Of a DNA stretch of 64,000 bases, positions 1-11,226 are shown in pieces (the stretch's first letter is position 1; every line of letters begins with the position of its first letter). Below the pieces are notes generated by a model. That model made no database searches and was not told the origin of the DNA. It saw nothing but the letters and a program-made list of their open reading frames with translations. The DNA is taken from contig CM041465.1 of the NCBI GenBank assembly GCA_023213395.1, positions 139,011,741-139,075,740 on the forward strand. Direction: 5' to 3'. Position numbers and translations under genes: made by a program. The DNA is from Cycas panzhihuaensis. Its lineage: Eukaryota; Cycadophyta.

Positions 1-571
1 ACTGGGTCTAGTCTTAACCAGAATAGTGGTGGAGAGACAGGTTAGCGATACATATGACCTTTAATCAGGGATAATCTTGATAACCACCCAAGAAAACTAA
101 AAACCTTAATGCAAGATTAAAATTAAGCCAATCCAATATCCCTCATAGTCGTGGGATATGCAGTACTGTTTCACTCTTTGGAGGAGGTATATAAATGTTC
201 ATTGGTGAATTGGGTGAGGACTGGGAGTACCTGGGCTCTATTGTGACTTGGATTTCATCACCAAGCATAGGTGTGGGTATCACAGGTAAAGATCCTAATC
301 ATATACTAGAAGCCTTAGGCATTGAAACCTCACATACATTTGGATATAAGTGAGAGGTTAGTGGCATGACACATCACCACTCTTTGCCAGCTCTACACTA
401 GGCCTTATTCTTGCTTATACTCATTTTTCATAGTTGTTAAAAAATACTTAATTATTGCTTGCTTCTCATCATAGCATTCATTTCTACATCCCTACTGTGC
501 TAGGTGTATTAGCCACACATGTCAGTGGCACATACTTTTATCATCTCTTCTATTTCATCATCATCATCATC
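1..571. other. Unassigned sequence upstream of copia-1 gag
   Basis: No domain is recognisable here. It precedes the copia-1 gag start and could be its untranslated leader, but nothing in it resembles the copia-1 LTR at 5600-5926, so the 5' LTR is missing or lies outside the window. It includes a short CAT-rich run just before the gag ATG. Confidence 0.4.
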
Positions 572-1690
572 ATGTCATCTCAATTCAAGCAAAATGTTAA
601 CTGCATATTGAAAGGCAAAGAAAATTGGGATCTATAGTACACTGGAGTTAAAAATACTATAAAGTATGAAGGCCTTTAGAGAGCCCACTTGTAGCCTACA
701 CCTAGCATATTAATAATAGCTACAACACCTAGTTTCGGTAGATCCATCCTAATAGCTCCTACAGATGCTATAACCAAATTATAATGGGAGATAGATGATG
801 AAAAGATTCGTGTAGGAATTCTATTGGTCACTGATCACTCCTTGTATAACTTGATTAATGAAGAGCAACATGATATAGCTTGGAAGGTCCTTGAAGTTCT
901 TAAGAAGAACTTTGATACCAAGTCAGATTTAGAATTTGTTCATCTTATTTTAAAAATGAACAAATTAAAAATGTAGAAGGGATGAGATCATGAGACAGTA
1001 AATCTCTTTCGACCAATCAAACAGGCAATTGATAGATATTTTAAGACCTAATGTATCACTTGGGCATTCTTGATCCAGTCATGTCTACATGTCCCCGATT
1101 ATAAAAACTTGTTTGGAAGTCTTCGATCTAGTGGAACATTGAAGACACTCAACTTCAAAGCACTTGCCGAGAAGTTCATAGAATTTGACAAGACCTTTGA
1201 TACCAACTTTATAGCCTTTAACTCTCTTCCAGATGTAGCCTTTGAGGTGGAAGAAGAAGTTTTCTATATAAGAAATCAAGGTCCCTCTCATGGTAGAGGA
1301 AATAACTGAGTAAGAGGAAGAGGAAGCAACATGGGAAATCATCCATAAGGTTAATCAAACCCTGAGTCATAGCCTTGACAGTCTTAAGGCCAAGGGCCAC
1401 CTCAATAAAGAGTAAGATAATTAGGCCAAACTAGTACTTCTTCAGGGACCGGTAATCAAACTATTATGTGTGATCGATATAACTGTAAAGGACACTTAAC
1501 AAAAGACTATAGGACTGCCACTTATAAGTTGGCCAAGTTCCAACCAAAACATGAAACTCATAATGTTAAAGAAACTTGTGAAGAATCCTTTAGTGGTGTA
1601 GGTTTTGTACAAGCACACGTTCAAAGAATTCAGGGATCTTTAACATTAAATACCATTGACCAACCAAAGAGATACTTTGAAGCTTGATGT
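572..1690 (+). pseudogene. gag: copia-1 gag (nucleocapsid), degenerate
   Basis: Gag forms the particle that packages retrotransposon RNA. The ATG at 572 opens MSSQFKQNVNCILKGKENW, which fits the usual copia gag N-terminus (a short leader, then LxGKENWxxW). Stops follow at once and the frame continues in pieces. A gag helical segment is readable at 1070-1309. The zinc knuckle near 1466-1510 reads CDRYNCKGHLTKDY. The expected CX2CX4HX4C pattern is damaged: the spacing of the first Cys pair is off and the last Cys is Tyr. Downstream protease, integrase, RT and RNase H are in the copia order, which supports the call. It is a dead copy. Confidence 0.75.
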
Positions 1691-1720
1691 AGATATATCA
1701 CTTGTGAATTCCCTTCATCA

Positions 1721-2041
1721 ATGCCAAGCCCTATTAGAATTAGTAATAGTGTGGCTTCAATCGATGGACAGTGGATCATGGACAGAGGAGCAACTCAATA
1801 TATGACATGCAATCGCAATCTATATCAGACATTTGACTCAAATATTCAAGGAGTTATTCACATGGCTAATAAATCACAACAACCTATTAAAGGAATTGAT
1901 AACATTCACCCAAAACTCCCAGGCTTAGAAGATTTTACATTACTTGATGTCTTATATATACCTAATATCAAACAAAACCTACTCTCCTTATCCATATTTG
2001 TCTCTCGCAGATTTGATCTGAGTGTAATCGCAAATGACTAG
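1721..2041 (+). pseudogene. copia-1 aspartic protease
   Basis: This segment would cleave the copia polyprotein. The catalytic loop is visible as WIMDRGATQYMT, where active copies of this family have D-S-G; Ser to Arg should kill catalysis. The block ending LLDVLYIPNIKQNLLSLS is the usual C-terminal part of copia proteases and confirms the assignment. The frame is open for 106 codons. It lies between the gag zinc-knuckle remnant and the GAG-pre-integrase block, as expected. Confidence 0.85.
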
Positions 2042-2074
2042 ACTCTTCAGGTCATTCACCCTCTAACTAATCAG

Positions 2075-3070
2075 GTGGTTTTGACTGGACATCTCTCTGA
2101 CAAACTCTTTCGACTGAATGACTCTCTATCTTCTAAAGCCCATTGTGCCCAAAGCCATTGTGCCGATGAAGAATTTGCATTTAATTACATCTTGACTCAC
2201 CCAATGTTGTCACAAGAAGCTCTTTGGCATACTCGCATGGGCCATGTTCATATTGATAGACTTAGAGATCTTTCTAACACTTCCAAATCTTTCAAAGTTC
2301 TCCTATAAGCCCTTTAAATGTGAAGCTTGTATCATTGCCAAATCTCATTGACAACCATTTCCCAAAAGTCAGTGGAAATCGAGCCATCCATTACAATTAG
2401 TACACTAATTTGTGTGGGCCAATGCCTATTCCTTCACTAAAGGGTAAGTTATATTACATCTCTTTCATTGATGATTTTACTAAAAAAGTATGGGTAGCTT
2501 TTCTACATAAGAAAGATGAAGCATCTCTTGTATTCAGAGAATTCAAAGCCCTCACTAAAAAAGAGTTAGGTTATCAACTCAAATATTTTTGAACTGATAA
2601 TGGTGGCGAATATACCTTACATGAATATAAAATCTACCTTCGAGACAATGGCATCAAGCATCAAACAATAGTAGTAGGTACCCCATAGCAAAATGGAGTT
2701 GCTGAGTGCATGAATAGGACAATCATGAACATGGCTCAGACAATGTTGGTATACAAAAATACACTTGCCTACCTATGGACTAAAGCAATCTAGATAGTTG
2801 TTTATTGTATCAATGCTATTAGCCTATCAAAGGAAGGACAAACACCTAATGAAAAGTGGTCAGGACAAGCCCCCATTGTTCACTACTTCAAAATTTTTGG
2901 CTCTACATGCTATGCCCATATTTTGGATGCAGATCAAAATAAACTCCATCCAAGGGCACTTAAATGCATCTTTGTTAGATACCCTATGGATAAGAAAGGG
3001 TATAAGGTCTTTATACCTTCACAATAAAAAATCATCATTACTAGAGATGTCATTTTTGTGGAGACAAAGG
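2075..3070 (+). pseudogene. copia-1 integrase with GAG-pre-integrase segment
   Basis: The integrase would insert the cDNA into the host genome. The N-terminal zinc-binding region is seen as LWHTRMGHVHIDRL followed by CEACIIAKSH. The catalytic core gives FIDDFTKKVWV (first Asp), TDNGGEY (second Asp) and QNGVAECMNRTI (Glu), so the triad residues are still readable across several stops (for example at 2592 and 2687). The C-terminal part GSTCYAHI...LHPRALKCIFVRYP lies in another frame from about 2880, so at least one frameshift is present. The order PR-INT-RT marks Ty1/copia and not Ty3/gypsy. Confidence 0.85.
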
Positions 3071-4590
3071 ATTAGTTACTTAAACTGGACTCCAAAGTAC
3101 CCTCATGTCACTATAATCATGTTATCAAGTATGATGTTCATATTCCAAAATTTGGGCAGGGAGGACAGATATAAATTACTCAAAATGTTGGAAGCTGACA
3201 ATAGAGCCTCGGAGGATACAAGTTATGACTCTGAACCGATGAGTGCACATTCAACACCATCCTTTGAAGATAACAGAGTTAACAAAGGCAAAGTTATTAT
3301 AGAAGAACCATCCTCTGCACCTTTAGTCGATAGAGGCAAAACAGTGGTAGAAGGACCATCTTCCTCAAGTGCATCAACATCCTCCTCACAAAATAATCAT
3401 TTTAATGAACAAGATAAGAACTAAGAATTTGAGGAAATAAGGACTTCATTCCCAACTCGAGGATCTTGAGAAGCTCGCCAACTCAATATGGACATACGAC
3501 CAGATGAGGTGGGCAAAACTGGCACTCGAAGTACCCATAGAGCAAGGATGCATGAATCATTATATACTGAGCTTAAATAGCAGAACTACACCTTACTCTT
3601 AATGAAGAGCCCCTAATGTACCAAGAAACTATAAAACATACAGTTTAGAGAAATGCCATGAACAAAGAGTACTAATCTCTTATTGAGAATAGTACATGGG
3701 AGCTCGTTGATCTGCCACTTGGTAGAAAGGTAGTTCAAAATAAATGGGTGTTCAAAAATAAATATAGATCAGATGACACCCTTGAAAAACACTAGGCGAG
3801 GTTGGTAGCTAAAGGATTTACATAAAGGGAAGGCATAGACTACACTGAAGTCTTTGCACCTACAACCAAGTGGCCTATAATTAGAACTCTTGTGGCCTTG
3901 GTTACTCAACAGGGTTGGAAAATCCACTAACTTGATATTAAGACCGCGTTTCTCAATGGAAATCTTAAAGAAGAAATTTACATGGCTTAACCAGAAGGAT
4001 ATGAGATCGAAGGTTAAGAGTATAAGGTTTGCAGGCTCATAAAGTCCTTGTATGACCTTAAACAAGCCCCTTGTGCTTGGTTTGCTAAGTTGTTTGAAAA
4101 AATGAGGTAACTTAGATACGAGGTTTGTGACTACTAAGATATTGATGCAACATTGTTCATCAAGCGCCATAAGGATAGAGTCACTTATCTCATAATCTTT
4201 GTGGATTACATGTTAGTAATGGGTAATAGTAAATAGGCAATAAGCCAACTGAAAAAGGACCTTGTCAAAATGTTTGAATTGTCTAACCTCAGTTTAATGA
4301 AATATTACTTGGGAATTGAAGTAACACAAAAGAATGAAAAAATTTTCCTCTCCCAAGAAAAATACATCAATGATCTTATAACTAAGTTATAGTTAGAATA
4401 TACTCGACCAGTGGCATTACCTATGGACCTTAATAACAAACTCTCAGCTAATGGTGACACTAGGGAGGCTAACACAACACTCTAAAAGAAACTTGTAGGT
4501 AGTCTCATCTACACTACCAATACAAGGTCATATATTACATACTCTATCAGTATTGTTGCTTGTTACATGATAAATCCTAGGCACAATCAT
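3071..4590 (+). pseudogene. copia-1 reverse transcriptase with Ser/Thr-rich linker
   Basis: RVT_2-type reverse transcriptase. A low-complexity linker (about 3180-3430, Ser, Glu and Pro rich) precedes the RT. Readable blocks are KWVFKNKYRSD, ARLVAKGFT, GIDYTEVFAP, LDIKTAFLNGNL, LYDLKQAP and YLGIEVT. The catalytic VDDM box near 4203 reads VDYM, so one of the two essential Asp residues is lost. Most stops fall where Gln is expected (for example GFT-stop-REG and IH-stop-LDIKTAF), consistent with CAA/CAG to TAA/TAG transitions. Apart from these stops, long stretches keep one frame. Confidence 0.9.
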
Positions 4591-5150
4591 TGGTAGGTAG
4601 CAGTGCAAGTGTTGAGATACCTTAAGACGACCAGTAAATATGGTCTACTGTATGAACCTAATTCAGACTTCAAACTTTCTGAATACACAGATTCAAACTT
4701 TATAGGAGATAAAGATACAGGAAGATCTACATCTGGGTATGTAACGTTTCTTGGAATAACACTAATATCAAGGAGATCCAGACGATAGAAGATAGTTGCA
4801 GATTCAACTGCTAAAGATGAATACATTGTTGCTTCTGAGACCAGTAAGGAGGTGATATGGTTTAAAAAATTATTAGAAATATTGAATATCACCCAAATAA
4901 GTCCTACCAGGCTTCATGTATATAATTAATCAGTAATCTACATGGCAAAGAATCTTGTATTTCATGATCGTACCAAACACATAAGTACAAAAGTCCACAT
5001 GATTAGAGAACTTGTTCATGACAGCATAATTCAACTGGAATACTGTCCCATAATAGATTAAGTGGCTGATATCTTCATTAAATCACTACAAAAGGTGAAG
5101 TTTGAATAGTTCTGAAGGCAGTTCAACCTTAGGGCCTCTATCTTTGACTA
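4591..5150 (+). pseudogene. copia-1 RNase H
   Basis: Retrotransposon RNase H, which degrades the RNA strand of the RNA-DNA hybrid. Blocks recognised are VLRYLKTTSKYGLLY, YTDSNFIGDKDTGRSTSGYVTFLG, STAKDEYIVASETSKEVIWFKKLL, AKNLVFHDRTKHISTKVHMIRELV and VADIFIKSLQKVKFE, all typical of copia C-termini. The first catalytic Asp (YTDSNF) is kept, and the Glu (AKDEYI) and Asp (HDRTKHI) positions are visible. The chain ends near 5150, followed by about 430 bp of untranslated sequence and the polypurine tract. Confidence 0.9.
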
Positions 5151-5587
5151 ATCAAAGAAGATGGTAATAGAATCATCATACTCTATTCTCTTTGTGAAAA
5201 TCCCTTGTGGGTGCAGAAGAATAAGAGTAAATCTCTGCTCTATCCTGTTTGTGAAAACTCCATGTGGGCACAGAAGGATAAGGGTTGTACTAGTTTTAGA
5301 AAATCAGAACCTGTGAAAACCCAAAAGGGCATAGGGGATGACCAAATGGTATATAGAGACTTAGGAGATTAAGCTGTACATTTAAGCTGCTTGGCTATTA
5401 GGCTACATCAAAGAGCCACCTTAGCTATTTTGATTTATAAAAGGGGTTATAGATCTTATAAAGTTCATGGGTTTTTATTTCCCATGAGGGTTTTCTTACA
5501 AAAGTGTCATTTAGAATTTCAATGTAATAAAGAGGCTCAAATGAAGACCTCATAGAATAGATTTTCTCAAAAATGACCTTCCACTAT

Positions 5588-5600
5588 TAAGGGGGGGATT
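5588..5600 (+). other. copia-1 polypurine tract
   Basis: The purine run AAGGGGGGGATTGA lies directly 5' of the LTR and fits the plus-strand priming site. The related copies at about 6591 (+) and 59659-59668 (minus strand) sit in the same place relative to RNase H and LTR. Confidence 0.75.
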
Positions 5601-5926
5601 GAAAGAGGTTAATATATTAAGATCATTTATGTAGATTAATTATGTGACTTTAGAATATATTATTAGCATTAGTCTCTTAATGAAATACACTTTATGTGCA
5701 TTTAGATGTAATTTTAGGTTCATGTCATTAGGCGAAAAAATCCTAACCCTAATGCTCACCCTCAATAATAAAAGGCGAAATCTCAAGGAGGGAGTCATTA
5801 TTCATTCTCACCTCCAAGCTTGCTCTCATATCTTATTTCATCTCTTTTCATTCTCCATTGCTATTGTGTGCATGCGAGTGATTTATTCCTTAGATCCATT
5901 ATTCCTTCACTACCAACTTTCACATG
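5600..5926 (+). repeat. copia-1 3' LTR (short, about 0.3 kb)
   Basis: It begins TGAAAGAGGTTAATA just after the polypurine tract. It shares sequence over most of its length with 6607-7108 (minus its insertion) and with the reverse complement of 59378-59658. The exact 3' end is uncertain; the three copies stop aligning around GTGATTTATTCC. At 5927 the sequence jumps back into RNase H coding sequence of a second copy. Confidence 0.7.
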
Positions 5927-6600
5927 GATAATTAAATAGTAATCTAGATGGCAAAAAATTCTATATTTTATGATTGTACTAAAAATATAGATACAAAAGT
6001 TTATAGGATTCAAGAACTAGTTTATGACAACATAATTCAATTGGAGTACTGCCCCACAACAAATTAAGTGATCGATATCTTCATGAAACTGCTGCAAAAG
6101 GTAAAGTTTGAATAGTTCCATAGGCAGTTTGGCCTTTGGGCTTCCATCTCTGACTGATTGAAGGAGATAATAATAGGATCAATATACTCTGTCCCATTGG
6201 TAAAAACCCCATATAGGAATAGAAGGATGAGAGTAAGTCTTTGCTCTATCCTATTTGTGAAAAACCCTTATGGGTATAGAAGGATTAGGGTTGTACTAGT
6301 CTTAGAAAATATGAACTTGCAAAAACCTAAAAGGGCATGGGGGATGACCAAACAATATATGGAGACTCAATAGATCAAGTTGCACGTTTAAGCTACTTAG
6401 TTATTAGGCTACATCAAGAGCCTCCTTAGCCATTTTGATTTATAAAATGGGCTATAAATCTTAGAAAGTTTGTAGGTTTTTATTTTCTATTAGGGTTTTC
6501 CCACAAAAGTATCATTTAGAATTTCAATATAATAATGAGGCTCTAATGAAGACCTCATAGAATAAATTTTATCATTATGACCTTTTACCATTAAGGGAGG
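5927..6600 (+). pseudogene. copia-2: second copy of the copia RNase H C-terminus and 3' UTR
   Basis: The sequence restarts at a point matching copia-1 position 4921 and repeats the copia-1 tail: MAKNSIFYDCTKNIDTK, QLEYCPTTN, VIDIFMKLLQKVKFE, then the same 3' UTR and a polypurine tract near 6591. It is diverged by many substitutions, so it is not a recent duplication. It directly abuts the copia-1 LTR. Either a second family member truncated at its 5' side inserted here, or an old unequal recombination left [tail-LTR-tail-LTR]. Confidence 0.75.
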
Positions 6601-6606
6601 ATCGAT

Positions 6607-7108
6607 GAGTGTTAATACATCAAGGTCCTTAGATTAATTAGATAAAGGTGACTTTAGATAAACTTTTTTTTTTTGATAAGATAAAATTAAATTTTTAGTG
6701 GGTTTGAAACAGGATCCCATAACCTATTACATCAATGAGTTTTGTGTAACCAAGTCATAGATGACCGTGACAACCCAACAGTCTAGGCTAGAGAACTAGT
6801 TACCGAGACAAGCCCCGCAGCTAGCTGTTATGGGCCATATCCTTCTCAACCAGAACCATGAGGTCCCTAGGAAAAGACTTTAGATTAACTAAGTCACATA
6901 GATAAATATAATTTTATTTATATTTAATTATAATTTCGGGATCATGTCAATAGGTGGAAAACTTCTTCAAAAACCCTAATGGATATCCTCTAATATATAA
7001 GACTGAATGTAAAGGGGAGAGTCATAATTCTCACCTTTCATTTTTACTATCAATCATGCTCTCTCTATTTTACTCTTCTTGTGTGACGTTGCTTTAGTAT
7101 AATGAATT
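6607..7108 (+). repeat. copia-2 LTR interrupted by a SINE-like insertion
   Basis: It begins TGAGTGTTAATACATCAAGGTCC after a purine tract and aligns to the copia-1 LTR on both sides of the 212-bp insertion at 6664-6875. Conserved pieces include the GACTTTAGA block, the RGGTTCATGTCATTAGG-like block and the AAACCCTAATG block. Without the insert it is about 275 bp, close to the other two LTRs of the family. Confidence 0.7.
6664..6875 (-). mobile_element. SINE-like insertion with A-tail and 14-bp target duplication
   Basis: This 212-bp segment interrupts the copia-2 LTR. It is flanked by GACTTTAGATAAAC (6650-6663) and GACTTTAGATTAAC (6876-6889), a 14-bp duplication with one mismatch. Read on the minus strand it ends in A11 preceded by an A/T-rich stretch. 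A short body, a 3' A-tail and a long direct duplication are the hallmarks of target-primed retrotransposition. A box-B-like GTTTCAAACCC lies near the 3' end, but no box A at the right spacing is clear, so tRNA origin is unproven. No coding capacity. Confidence 0.7.
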
Positions 7109-7109
7109 G

Positions 7110-7122
7110 TGGTATTAGATCC
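7110..7122 (+). other. Primer-binding-site-like motif after the copia-2 LTR
   Basis: TGGTATTAGATCC matches the plant initiator-Met tRNA primer site TGGTATCAGAGCC at 11 of 13 positions and lies just downstream of the LTR. The corresponding place after the copia-1 LTR is less similar. It would make this LTR a 5' LTR whose own body is gone, but it could be chance. Confidence 0.4.
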
Positions 7123-7149
7123 TTCACTCAACACTTTGACCTTGGCTAA

Positions 7150-7793
7150 TTGATTTGATCTTAGCCTTTATAGCAAGGCATATTCTAATGTCTCTTGGGT
7201 TTTTTTTTCTTCCACAACTAGTAACATTACATTTAGTTATTCTACTTTGAGGGTTTTGAGATCTTTAGACACTTCAATACATGTAGCAACCATCTCAAAT
7301 CTCTTAACTTCTCCTACACATCTTAAAATCCTTTCAACTACTCTTTATTTAGTTAACACTTCACCAAGGGATCTCATTTGGTTTACCAAGTCTTAGATCT
7401 TGTTTATGAATTCATTAATGCCTTTCCTAGGTAATGTTTTTAAGTTCTCAAACTTTCTTCTAAGTGTTTAAAGCTTGGATGAGGTAGCTTCTTCATAGAT
7501 TAATTTTAATATATCCCATGCTTCCTTAAATATAGTTACTTCGCTAACCATGGGAATACATAGTCCTCTAAGGCACAAAATATAAGAGCTAGAGCTTCAT
7601 TATCCAACTTGACACATCCCCTATAAGCTTCTTTCTAATCATCACTAGCATTGTTATTAATATCATTATAACCTATCTCAACAATTTTCAATAAATCTTT
7701 AACTATGAGGATGGGTTTCATCCTCTTATTCCAATTTAGAAAATTAGATCCATCAAATTTTAGAATAATCATGCTGTCAAAATTAGTTTCCAT
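7150..7793 (-). pseudogene. gag: Antisense copia-type gag (UBN2-like) fragment
   Basis: Read on the minus strand from the ATG at 7793 the translation opens METNFDSMIILKFDGSNFLNW. It continues, with one frameshift, through FKEAWDILKLIYEEATS, RRKFENLKTLP and DLVNQMRSLGE to EVSKDLKTL near 7250. This is the order of the plant UBN2/gag-polypeptide domain of Ty1/copia elements. It differs from copia-1 gag and has the opposite orientation, so it is a fragment of another element joined to the copia-2 LTR. Several stops are present. Confidence 0.75.
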
Positions 7794-8589
7794 TATTTTT
7801 AAAAGATTTATTTAAAGTATCTCCCCAAAAGTTTTAAATTCAATTATGTCCTATCTACCTAGAAGGTTTCTAATTTAGGTTCCAAGTCTTTGGGATTCTA
7901 AGGGAAGTATTCAATTATTATTCTATCTAGTGACACCTGCTCACAAGTGGCAGGTGTATGTGAGTGATAGGCTCTATATACCTTAGCACATGGGCCACTA
8001 AAAAGGTACAAGACCCCTCTGATTTGTTGATCCACTTGTATTGGACTTTTTCTTAGTGATAGATCTAACAGTGAAAGCTTTAATAACCAAGGCACTCACC
8101 CCCTCTAGGTCTAGCTTGGTCTTTGAAATCCAAAAAGGATAAGGTTCTTCACCTTAACCTACTACTGAATACACTTTATAATTAATAGTTTTCTTAACAA
8201 CTTAGAGTCCACCAAAGATGTGTGCGGGGTGGTAACTTTAAGGGTTCTAACCATTCCCCTTACAAGGCTGGGAAATAGGGTTATTCATTCAAGATATTAT
8301 CTTATTAATGTAAAAATTAATTTTAAGTATGGTCTTATTTATAAATAAAGATTCATTTTAATAACAATTAAAAAATAACTTGGAAATATAGTAATAAATG
8401 AAATGATATGAGCTCTAAATGAAATAAAATTAAAATAGATAGTTTTAAATAAAGTAAATTGAAATAGTTAAGGGTTAGAGTACTCTTTTATTTGTAAAAA
8501 AAATGTCCAAAATGTTTGCTTCTTTTTCAAAGGGCAAACCTACATAAATTCAACCAAAAAACACTTATAAGCCTTAAATTTTAAAGCAA
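7794..8589. other. A/T-rich sequence without recognised genes
   Basis: It probably includes upstream sequence of the antisense gag element (7794-8290). A purine run followed by TGAGTGCCTTGGTTATTAAAGC on the minus strand near 8095-8120 could be a degenerate polypurine-tract/LTR boundary. 8290-8589 is strongly A/T rich with no domain seen. The join to gypsy-B falls near 8590. Confidence 0.35.
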
Positions 8590-10060
8590 ATATGCTACAA
8601 CAGGTTAGTATTCTAATATATAATCAATATGGTTCAATATGCTTGATGAGATGCTTGAATATACAATTTTGTTTTGGGAATTCTAGGATATCTTTGCATG
8701 GGATTATGCTGACATGAAGGGTATAAGCCCTGAGATTGTCACCTATAACCTCATCAGTCCTTAGGGTGAAGCTGATGAGATAGAAATAACATCCCATCTA
8801 TTAGAAACTTTTGGTGGTTGTTAAGATAGAGATAGAAAAATTACATAATGTTGGCCTAATTATATTAATAGACTACCCTAGACGGGTGTTCAACATTGTG
8901 CCCATGGTAAAAAGGAATTTATATTTGCATTGATTTTAGAGACATAAATAATGCACATCTTAAAGACAACTTCCCCCTTTGGTTTATAGACTAGATCAAA
9001 AATAGGATGGTAGGCTTTAAGGCTATGTCCCTTATGGATGGCTTCTTGGATTATAATTAGATACAAATCTCACTTGAGGATTGCCACAAGATTATATTCA
9101 TTACTCCTTAAGGCACCTCCACTTACATCACAATGCCTTTCAATCTTCAAAATGTTGGTGTAGTATAATAGTAGGCCATGCATTTTATCTTCCATGACCT
9201 TATCAACAAATTTCTTAAGGTGTTTATAGATGAACTTTTGGGCCTCCCACAAAATATGAGTGACCACCCAACCGACCTTAGAAAAAAATTCTTAATATGT
9301 CAAAGGTTTCAAGTCTGCTTGAACCCACATAAGTGTGTATTTGCTATCATAACTAGCAAACTATTAGGCTTTCTTATCTCTAAAAAAGGGATCCAAGTCA
9401 ATCCTAAGAAAGTGAAAATGATCCTAAAAATGCCTCCACCTAAAACGCAAAAGTATATTAAGTCTTTTTTGGTATGTATAGGTTTCTTGCGATGCTTAGC
9501 AAATTTTGTTATGAATAACAAATTATTGGATAATCTCCTTAAGAAAGAAAACCTATTTATTTGGACTTCAAAAGTCCAATATGCCTTTTAAGAGCTAAAA
9601 TGAGGCCTCATCTCAACCACCATTCTAGTCCCCCTAGGTTCAATTGACCATTTATCCTCTACACATCCTTTACACGTGAGTGAAATAACACCATATTAGT
9701 CTAAGGGGATAATGTAAAAGACAAGCATGGTATATGCTTCATCAACTAAACCTTGCTTATGGCCAAAATCAATTATATATTTATAAAGAAGGAATGATCA
9801 ACCTTAATGTTTATTAGTAAAAAGTAAGGCACTACCTATTAGACAACACCACATATGTCATCATTTAGTCTGATCCCTTATGCTGCTTAATGACTTTGTC
9901 AGACCTAATAGGATGAATATGGAAATAGGCCATGCTTTTGCAAGAAGATAACCTTGGGATTGTTAATAGGAAGTCCAAAAAGAGGATGGTCATGTATGAG
10001 TAACTTGTTCACATGACCCTCCCAAACCTCTCGGATATACTTATTGATGATTTATTACCT
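8590..10060 (+). pseudogene. gypsy-B reverse transcriptase and RNase H, 5' truncated
   Basis: This starts inside the pol of a Ty3/gypsy element at a block (FWEFQDIFAWDYADMKGISPEI) equivalent to gypsy-C position 48190. RT blocks follow: MPFNLQNVG, AMHFIFHDLINKFLKVFIDELLG (catalytic FMDD of gypsy-C reads FIDE, so one Asp is lost), CLNPHKCVFAI and LLGFLISKKGIQVNPKKVK, then the gypsy-type RNase H (ENLFIWTSKVQYAF and a degenerate tail to about 10060). Upstream gag and protease are absent. Very high stop density marks it as the oldest gypsy copy here. It keeps sense codons (AAA, CAA) where A and C share stops. Confidence 0.85.
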
Positions 10061-11226
10061 AATGAGACTATTTTCACTTTGGAGCAAATAAAGGATAAAA
10101 GGCCTACAGACCACCAATTGTATGGTAATATTATATGCTATATCGTTTACCAAAGTTACCTTAAAAGTGCAAGTGATAAGGTTAAATAACACATTAGGGC
10201 TATAACCCACTACTATTACCTTATCCAATAGTGTTATACAAATGATCATTTGAAGGGATCCTCCTCAAATGTATTAATCTCAATGAAACCAACTAAGTTC
10301 TCCATGGATGCCATGATAGTATTTACGAGGGTCACTTTGGGGGTAATCTATGGCCCAACGAGTCTTATGAATGAGTTTCTACTAGTTCACACTCTTTAAA
10401 GATGCCCATGCATATGTGCAAAGGTGTAGGAAGTGCCAAGAACATTCCAACATTATGCATCTGCCTTATGAGTCCCTACATGCCATTATTTCACCTTGGT
10501 CATTCTCCCAATCGGCCCTTATATTGATTGGGGTTATCATGCCCTTATCTTCTGCTAAACATGAGTCTATTCTAATAATGATAGAGTACTTTACCAAATA
10601 GGTATAAGTCATTCCTCTTTCATTAACCATGGGCAAAATAATTACCATATTCATCTTCTAACACATCATTTATTGCTTTAGAGTCCTTGGTATCTTGATC
10701 ATAAACAATGGGACTCTATTTTACAATAAGGAAGTGGATGAACTGTGTGAAAAATTTTACATCTCCCATAAGACTTTGTCACCTTATTACTCTCAGGCAA
10801 ATAGGTAGATTAAGGCATTCAATAAAATTTTGATATCAATCCTAAAGAAAATGGTTATTAAGTCTCAATGAGACTGACACTTGTAGTTGTATCTTATCTT
10901 GTGGGCTTATTGCATGCCCATTAGGACTATTATAAGTATGACATCCTTCTCCATGGTCTATGGGTTAAAAGCCATTATAAAATAGAGACATTGTCTCTAT
11001 GGTGTCTTTGAAGGGTTTTGTTGGTGAGGAATGGCATCATTAGGCATGCCTTCTTGACTTAGAAGCTTTAGATGAGAAGCACCTCACAACTTATCAAATG
11101 AATATCACATAAAAATACCAAAGCTGAAAAGGCCCATAATAATTATTTATGACCTAGGCAATTTACCTTTAGGGTTAAAGTCCTAAATCTTGAATACCTC
11201 TACGAGCATCTCTAGAAGTTTGACCC
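10061..11226 (+). pseudogene. gypsy-B integrase, first part (cut by gypsy-A)
   Basis: Integrase of the old gypsy copy. The zinc-binding region is seen as EGILLKCIN...GCHDSIYEGHFGG and CRKCQEHSNIMHLPY (both Cys kept). The core shows SALILIGVIMP, IINNGTLF (second Asp replaced by Asn) and SPYYSQANR-stop-IKAFNKIL, with Lys (codon 10812-10814) at the place of the catalytic Glu. The C-terminal part runs through LEYLYEHL and breaks after 11226, where gypsy-A begins. The rest of the integrase is at 28169. The 5-bp sequence GACCC at 11222-11226 is repeated at 28169-28173. Confidence 0.85.

Noticed and set aside
1-571. A host gene exon upstream of copia-1
   Set aside because: No open frame of useful length, no splice pattern and no recognisable protein; more simply leader or unassigned repeat.
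3769-4170. 133-codon minus-strand frame
   Set aside because: Exact shadow of the copia-1 RT on the other strand; the sense strand gives clear RVT_2 motifs.
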